Shown here: positions 4,157 to 8,554 of the stretch, piece after piece | How positions within the stretch are numbered: the stretch's first letter is position 1 | How the letters are laid out: each line of letters starts with the position of its first letter | Assembly (NCBI GenBank): GCA_964501945.1 | Contig: CAZCTY010000036.1 | Span: 1-8,554 of the forward strand | Direction: 5' to 3' | DNA from: 21-14-0-10-32-9 sp964501945 | GTDB lineage: Archaea; Nanobdellota; Nanobdellia; Woesearchaeales; 21-14-0-10-32-9 | DNA: 8,554 bases | Translations under genes and position numbers: made by a program | The notes under the pieces: model-generated | Database searches by the model: none | Told to the model about the DNA's origin: nothing | What the model saw: the letters and a program-made list of their open reading frames with translations, nothing else

Positions 4157-4792
4157 TCAAGACCTCTTAAAAAAAGAATAAAAATAATACGATATAACAC
4201 CAAGAATAGATGATATAATTAAAGATGAGAACAGTATTTTTTTAGCAATAGAAAAAAAGAAAGATTGAGGAAATAGAGTTATCAATAAGCTATCCGCAGG
4301 AAAAAGCCAATTACCCTGAGGAAAAAACACCCTGTGAAAAATATCGAAGGATGAGACAAAATCAAAAAAAGATACTAATAGAATAAATAAAACAAGAACA
4401 AAACTTATAACGCAACCAACAAATAAACTTCTAAAAAAACGAGTTAATAAAACATTGTTTGAAACAATTTTCTTTAAATAAAAAAAGTAAGCTAAAAGAG
4501 AAATAAAAAATAATACAGAAAAAACCCTGAAAAAATTAAACAAGAGCCTAACATCATGCATATGACTCGTCTCATCAGCAGTGAACTTAGAAGATAAATC
4601 TCTTTGATAAACCAAGAACTCAAAAACATTAAGATACAACTCATCAGCATCATCTAAATAATACTCCGCGTGAGTATTTTGCGCTTGAGAAAAGTAAATG
4701 AAAGATGATATGGAAATAAATGAAGGAATACCTAAAACTAATATGAATACGACAAAAACACTTACAAAAATATTAATTAATCTATGATTCAT
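4157..4792 (-). CDS. DUF1461-family (TIGR01906-type) integral membrane protein
   Basis: This 211-aa protein has four predicted membrane segments, at about residues 7-33, 88-106, 120-146 and 183-207. The family signatures lie in the extramembrane segments: SHMHDVR (76-82) between segments 1 and 2, and FHRVFFPQGNWLFP (152-165) with LFPQSFFF (173-180) between segments 3 and 4. These match the DUF1461 family, known from bacteria and archaea, whose function is not established to my knowledge. Conserved H, D, R, N and W residues on what should be the same side of the membrane hint at a binding or catalytic site. The start codon overlaps the ABCE1 stop as ATGA (4789-4792), indicating translational coupling in one transcript. 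The length agrees with the family. Confidence 0.82.
   Translation of the reverse strand: MNHRLINIFVSVFVVFILVLGIPSFISISSFIYFSQAQNTHAEYYLDDADELYLNVFEFLVYQRDLSSKFTADETSHMHDVRLLFNFFRVFSVLFFISLLAYFFYLKKIVSNNVLLTRFFRSLFVGCVISFVLVLFILLVSFFDFVSSFDIFHRVFFPQGNWLFPADSLLITLFPQSFFFSIAKKILFSSLIISSILGVISYYFYSFFKRS
4237..4243 (+). terminator. possible oligo-T terminator of the RAM gene
   Basis: A run of seven T on the plus strand lies about 80 bp after the RAM gene stop, inside the convergent membrane-protein gene. No earlier T-tract is present. It is a weak call based only on the T run. Confidence 0.25.
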
Positions 4793-6546
4793 TGAATATA
4801 ATACAAAGATCCCTTTTCTTTTTGCGCTCTATCCTTTTGACTACCAGGCTTATTAATCCTAGGCCTACCAGACTCCTCATCACGACGAAAAGAAATATCA
4901 AGCTCTTTTAAAAAATGATTCATACCCTGCTGCATAGGAAGAGGCCCAAGAGTAGAACCTCGAATCGCAGGCTCACCTTCAAAAATTAAAAGCTTTTTAG
5001 ACAAATAATCCAAAAATAATAAGTCATGATCAATAATTAAAGCAGCCCTACCAGAATTATACATTAAATCACCTAAAATCCTAGACATACTAAGCCTTTG
5101 CTCAACATCCAAATAAGCAGAAGGCTCATCTAAAACATAAAGATCAGCTTTCTCACTAAGACACCGCGCAATAGCAACCCTTTGAAGCTCACCACCAGAC
5201 AATTCATTAAGCTTTTTTTGAAGCAAAGGCTTAATTTGCAGAGGAGATATAAGCTGAGCATCAAATTTTAAAGCCTCTTGCAAATAAACCATTACCAACT
5301 CATCACTCTTCTCCAAGTACTGAGGCTTATATGAAATCTTTAATTCCTCAATGACCTGCTCATCTAATTTAATCTCGCCAGTAATCAACCTAGCAAAAGT
5401 AGTCTTACCAATACCATTCTCACCAAGAACGCCAATAACATCACGCCTCATAATCTCGCCTTCTTTAACACTAAGATTAAAACGACCAAGCCCATAATCA
5501 ATATCACGCCAAGAAGTTAAATGCTCAAGAGAGGAAACCTTATCTTCAGGGCTTCTATCAAACATTATTTTATGATCACGAAAACGCATATTCTCATCCC
5601 TAATAAAACCCTCCAAATAAATGTTAATACCAGCTTTAGTAGACTTAGCTAAACTAGTAATACCATACTCACCTTCCGCACCATACATTAAATGAACTAA
5701 ATCAGCCAAATAATCAAGAATTATAATATCATGCTCAATAACCATCACAGCAGTATCCTCAGACGCCAAACTCTTTATGAACTTACTAATTTTAATTCTT
5801 TGCTTAATATCCAAATAAGATGTAGGCTCATCAAATAAATACAAATTAGCCTTTTTTAAAACAGTAGCCGCAATAGCAACCCTTTGAAGCTCACCACCAG
5901 AAACATGAGAAACATCACTATCAAGCAAATTATTTAACTCAAGAACCTCAGCCACCTCATCAAGCCTCCCCGTCTCATTAACCTTTTCCAATAACTCTTT
6001 AACAGTACCATTAAATTGCCTTGGAATTAAATCAACTTGCTGAGGCTTATACGCAACTTTAACCTCACCTGATTGAAGCTTTTCAAAAAAAACCTGCGCC
6101 TCAGTACCCTTAAAACGCTCAATTAAATCCTCATAAGACGCCTCAGTGCCAAAAACACCAAGATTAGGTTTTAAAATACCTGCCAAGATATTCATAGCAG
6201 TACTCTTACCAATACCATTCCTACCAATTATCCCAACGACTTTACCAAAAATAGGAATAGGCAATTTATATAACGCGAAACCATTAGGAGGATAACGATG
6301 AACAGGCTCTTGATTGAGCTCATCAGGTAAATTAATCATACTAAGCGCTTGAAAAGGACACTTATTCGCAGAAATCCTATCAGCATCAGAAATCACAGAT
6401 TCATTAACTTTAACCTTACCATCAGAATCTTTAACAATAGCCTCTTTACCCGCGCGATTACTAGGACTAACCCTCATACAAAGATAACCCCCACAACCAA
6501 CAGGATTACAACGATCTTTTTTAACAACCATTATTCTTTTACGCAT
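4789..6546 (-). CDS. ABCE1/Rli1 ribosome-recycling ATPase with an altered Fe-S domain
   Basis: This 585-aa protein has the full ABCE1 architecture. It splits ribosomes after termination, with aRF1/aPelota, in the cytosol. The N-terminal ferredoxin-like domain spans about 1-75. NBD1 has Walker A GRNGIGKST (108-116), signature VSGGE (215-219), Walker B ending DE (239-240) and H272. NBD2 has Walker A GENGIGKTT (375-383), LSGGE (449-453), DE (473-474) and H507. The family C-terminus FRRDEESGRPRINKPGS is present. The oddity is in the Fe-S domain. C13, C18, C23 and C63 remain, but the positions expected to be cysteine at 27, 53, 56 and 59 are Ser, Ser, Asp and Ser, so one of the two [4Fe-4S] clusters should be absent. 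The first motif also has one extra residue (CxxxxCxxxxC). The ATG at 6546 is 26 bp from a TATA box; the internal M6 would make the N-terminus too short. It is coupled to the DUF1461 gene downstream. Confidence 0.93.
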   Translation of the reverse strand: MRKRIMVVKKDRCNPVGCGGYLCMRVSPSNRAGKEAIVKDSDGKVKVNESVISDADRISANKCPFQALSMINLPDELNQEPVHRYPPNGFALYKLPIPIFGKVVGIIGRNGIGKSTAMNILAGILKPNLGVFGTEASYEDLIERFKGTEAQVFFEKLQSGEVKVAYKPQQVDLIPRQFNGTVKELLEKVNETGRLDEVAEVLELNNLLDSDVSHVSGGELQRVAIAATVLKKANLYLFDEPTSYLDIKQRIKISKFIKSLASEDTAVMVIEHDIIILDYLADLVHLMYGAEGEYGITSLAKSTKAGINIYLEGFIRDENMRFRDHKIMFDRSPEDKVSSLEHLTSWRDIDYGLGRFNLSVKEGEIMRRDVIGVLGENGIGKTTFARLITGEIKLDEQVIEELKISYKPQYLEKSDELVMVYLQEALKFDAQLISPLQIKPLLQKKLNELSGGELQRVAIARCLSEKADLYVLDEPSAYLDVEQRLSMSRILGDLMYNSGRAALIIDHDLLFLDYLSKKLLIFEGEPAIRGSTLGPLPMQQGMNHFLKELDISFRRDEESGRPRINKPGSQKDRAQKEKGSLYYIQ

Positions 6547-6567
6547 AAATAAAAGAGAAACAACTAG

Positions 6568-6576
6568 TTTTTAAAA
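6568..6576 (-). promoter_or_regulatory. TATA-like box of the ABCE1-DUF1461 operon
   Basis: TTTTAAAAA on the minus strand is centred 26 bp before the ATG at 6546, again the leaderless spacing. It supports M1 over the internal methionine at residue 6. Confidence 0.55.
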
Positions 6577-6671
6577 GCATTATTGTTTTTTTTAAGAAAA
6601 AAAGAGATTACACTAGACAACTACGAAGCACGGATTTAAAAAGATAACACAAAACAAAAATTCAAGGTAAT

Positions 6672-6680
6672 CTTAAATAT
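6672..6680 (+). promoter_or_regulatory. TATA box of the XPD-type helicase gene
   Basis: CTTAAATAT is centred 26 bp before the ATG at 6702, so a leaderless transcript is expected. A second T/A-rich element, TTTAAAAAG, at 6635-6643 would give a transcript of about 40 nt leader without a Shine-Dalgarno and is less likely. Confidence 0.5.
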
Positions 6681-6701
6681 GAAAAGCAAATACTAAAAAA
6701 A

Positions 6702-8554
6702 ATGAGCAAAGAAGAAAGTTTTTTCCCATACGAAAACATAAGAGGAATGCAAGAAGTTTTAATAAAAGCAATCAAAAACGCAGCTAAAACAGGACAAAAC
6801 CTAATCGCGCACGCGCCAACAGGACTTGGAAAAACAGCAGCAAGCATCAGCCCAGCACTTGAAGCTGCAGCTAACAGTGGAAAAACAGTTTTCTTTTTAA
6901 CATCAATGCACACACAACACCTAATCGCATTAGAGACAGTTGAGCGAATAAATGAAAAATACAAAACCGACTTTTTATGCGTAGACATAGTCGGAAAAAA
7001 ACATTTATGTTTGCAAGATGGAATAACAAATATGAGCTCGAAAGATTTTAGAGAATTTTGCAAACTACTAAGAGAAGATAATAAATGCGATTTCTACACG
7101 AAACTAAAAAAAGGAGAAGAAGAATCGTTTGAGAGCAAAACAGCGATAGCAGAACTGAAAAGCAAGAGCCCCTGCTCAACACAAAAAACAATGAGCATCT
7201 GCAAAAAATACGGATTATGCCCCTATGAGATTTCAATGAATGCAAGCAAAAAAGCAAAAATAATAGTTACAGATTATTACTATTTATTCCACCCAACAAT
7301 AAGAGATTCTTTTTTGAGAAAAACAAATAAAGAACTTGAAGATGCCATAATAATAGTAGATGAAGCACACAACTTACCTAGAAGAATAACAGACCTTGCA
7401 AGCAACAAATTAACAAATATAAGCATAAAACGAGCAGTAACAGAAGCGCAAGATTTAGGAGCGAGAACACTTGCAAATACACTAAAACAAATCAATACAA
7501 TACTTGAAGAATACAAAAGGAGAGGTGAGGAAGTTCACATAGAAAAAGAAGACTTCACACAAAAAATAGGCGAAATATATGATTATGAAGACTTAATAGA
7601 AGAATTAGAAGAGAGCGCGGATGAGATACGAAAAGAAAAAAAACAATCATACCTAGGCGCGATAGCAAGCTTCCTAATTGAGTGGCAAAATGAAAACGAA
7701 GGATTTACAAGAATATTTTCAAAAACAAAAGGATTCAAAGAAGATATACTAATACTAAATTATAAATGCCTAGACCCCTCACTAATCGCAAAGCAAGTAC
7801 TCCCAAACGCGCACTCAACAATACTCATGTCAGGAACACTAACCCCGACGAATATGTACCTAGACATTTTAGGATTTGAAAAAAATAGAACCGAAGAATT
7901 AGTACTAAAAAACCCATTCCCAGAAGAACACAAAACAACAATGATCGTACCAAAAACCTCAACGAAGTACTCAACTAGAAGCGAAGAACAATACAGAGAA
8001 ATGGGTGAGATAATTACAAAAATGATTAATAAAATACCTGGAAATAGCGCGATTTTCTTCCCAAGCTACAAACTGCGAGATTCTGTTTACGCATATATGA
8101 AAAAATGCGAAAAAACAATCTTCATAGAACACCCTGGGATGACAAAAAATGAAAAAGAAGACTTGCTTGACAGGTTTAAAAAATACAAAGAAGACGGAGC
8201 AGCACTACTCGGCGTTATAACAGGCAGCTTCGGAGAAGGAATAGACCTGCCAGGAGATTATCTTAAAGGCGTAATAATTGTAGGCTTGCCACTGCAACGA
8301 CCAAACCTTGAGACAAAAGCACTAATAAATTACTATGATAAAAAATTTGGAAAAGGATGGGATTACGGATACTTATTCCCAGCATTTAATAAAACACTAC
8401 AAAGCGCAGGAAGATGCATTAGAAGCGAGAGAGATAAAGGCGCGATAATATTTTTAGATGAGAGATACGCATGGGCGAATTATTACAAGTGCTTCCCACA
8501 AACATGGAACATAAAGCAAACAATGATGTATGAGGAAGAGATAGAAAAATTCTT
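6702..8554 (+). CDS. XPD/Rad3-family Fe-S DNA helicase (3' end outside window)
   Basis: The frame is open from the ATG at 6702 to the window edge, giving 617 residues without a stop. It is a superfamily 2, 5'-to-3' helicase of the XPD/Rad3 type, used in DNA repair. Walker A is APTGLGKTA (38-46). The four Fe-S cysteines are present at C103 (KKHLC), C120, C129 and C173 (GLCPYE). The DEAH box is VDEAHN (219-224). HD2 shows MSGTLTP (376-382), GSFGEGIDLPG (508-518) and motif VI QSAGRCIRSER (567-577). An arch-like charged helical segment lies at about 240-320. All helicase motifs are inside the window, so only a short C-terminal tail is missing. No other in-frame start lies between the upstream TAA (6645-6647) and 6702. 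It is divergent from ABCE1. Confidence 0.93.
   Translation, partial: MSKEESFFPYENIRGMQEVLIKAIKNAAKTGQNLIAHAPTGLGKTAASISPALEAAANSGKTVFFLTSMHTQHLIALETVERINEKYKTDFLCVDIVGKKHLCLQDGITNMSSKDFREFCKLLREDNKCDFYTKLKKGEEESFESKTAIAELKSKSPCSTQKTMSICKKYGLCPYEISMNASKKAKIIVTDYYYLFHPTIRDSFLRKTNKELEDAIIIVDEAHNLPRRITDLASNKLTNISIKRAVTEAQDLGARTLANTLKQINTILEEYKRRGEEVHIEKEDFTQKIGEIYDYEDLIEELEESADEIRKEKKQSYLGAIASFLIEWQNENEGFTRIFSKTKGFKEDILILNYKCLDPSLIAKQVLPNAHSTILMSGTLTPTNMYLDILGFEKNRTEELVLKNPFPEEHKTTMIVPKTSTKYSTRSEEQYREMGEIITKMINKIPGNSAIFFPSYKLRDSVYAYMKKCEKTIFIEHPGMTKNEKEDLLDRFKKYKEDGAALLGVITGSFGEGIDLPGDYLKGVIIVGLPLQRPNLETKALINYYDKKFGKGWDYGYLFPAFNKTLQSAGRCIRSERDKGAIIFLDERYAWANYYKCFPQTWNIKQTMMYEEEIEKF

Noticed and set aside
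3892..4203. Minus-strand open frame covering the stand-alone RAM gene.
   Set aside because: The plus-strand RAM domain matches a known family and has a TATA box and Shine-Dalgarno. The antisense product is low-complexity, Ser/Thr-rich.
4789..6546. Frameshift or pseudogene explanation for the missing ABCE1 cysteines.
   Set aside because: The frame is intact, residues on both sides align with the family without a shift (KCPF and EAIV contexts kept), and all ATPase motifs are preserved.
6662..7516. Three minus-strand open frames opposite the helicase, rich in Leu, Ser, Phe and Cys.
   Set aside because: They are antisense shadows of the XPD coding sequence, which has every helicase and Fe-S motif in order.

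Overview
The window is AT-rich archaeal DNA. The evidence is an intron-bearing tRNA-Arg with a bulge-helix-bulge splice site and no encoded CCA, an archaeal TrmI-type tRNA methyltransferase, ABCE1/Rli1, an archaeal-type UMP kinase, an XPD/Rad3 helicase, Lrp-family regulators, and TATA boxes 24-28 bp upstream of most start codons, which is the leaderless-mRNA pattern. The compact layout, short divergent proteins and low GC suggest a DPANN-type lineage (Woesearchaeota/Pacearchaeota-like). That placement is an impression, not something I could test.

Layout: 1-444 has no convincing gene and carries short repeated words, with a weak box C/D-like candidate beside the tRNA. 445-566 (-) is tRNA-Arg(UCU) with a 47-nt intron. 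It is divergent from trmI (633-1397, +), and the two TATA boxes are almost adjacent. 1398-1577 is a regulatory region full of GTTTCAG inverted repeats. It leads into a 17-codon leader ORF (1578-1631), an Lrp/AsnC regulator (1638-2108), a GC-rich hairpin and a 58-aa protein of unknown function (2179-2355). That last gene abuts tail-to-tail an SDR oxidoreductase (2356-3024, -), which lies downstream of a divergent UMP kinase (3077-3817, -). A stand-alone RAM-domain protein (3929-4156, +) abuts tail-to-tail a DUF1461 membrane protein (4157-4792, -). The DUF1461 gene is translationally coupled by an ATGA overlap to ABCE1 (4789-6546, -). An XPD-type helicase (6702 to the window end, +) is transcribed divergently from ABCE1.

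Functional themes are translation and tRNA maturation (tRNA-Arg, TrmI, ABCE1), nucleotide metabolism (UMP kinase), DNA repair (XPD) and small-molecule-responsive regulation (Lrp and RAM proteins). The most striking observation is in ABCE1. All four cysteines expected to ligate one of its two [4Fe-4S] clusters are replaced, while the four ligands of the other cluster are intact. The second point of interest is the Lrp-type control region, with its operator-like array and a probable leaderless leader peptide ending on the regulator's Shine-Dalgarno sequence.
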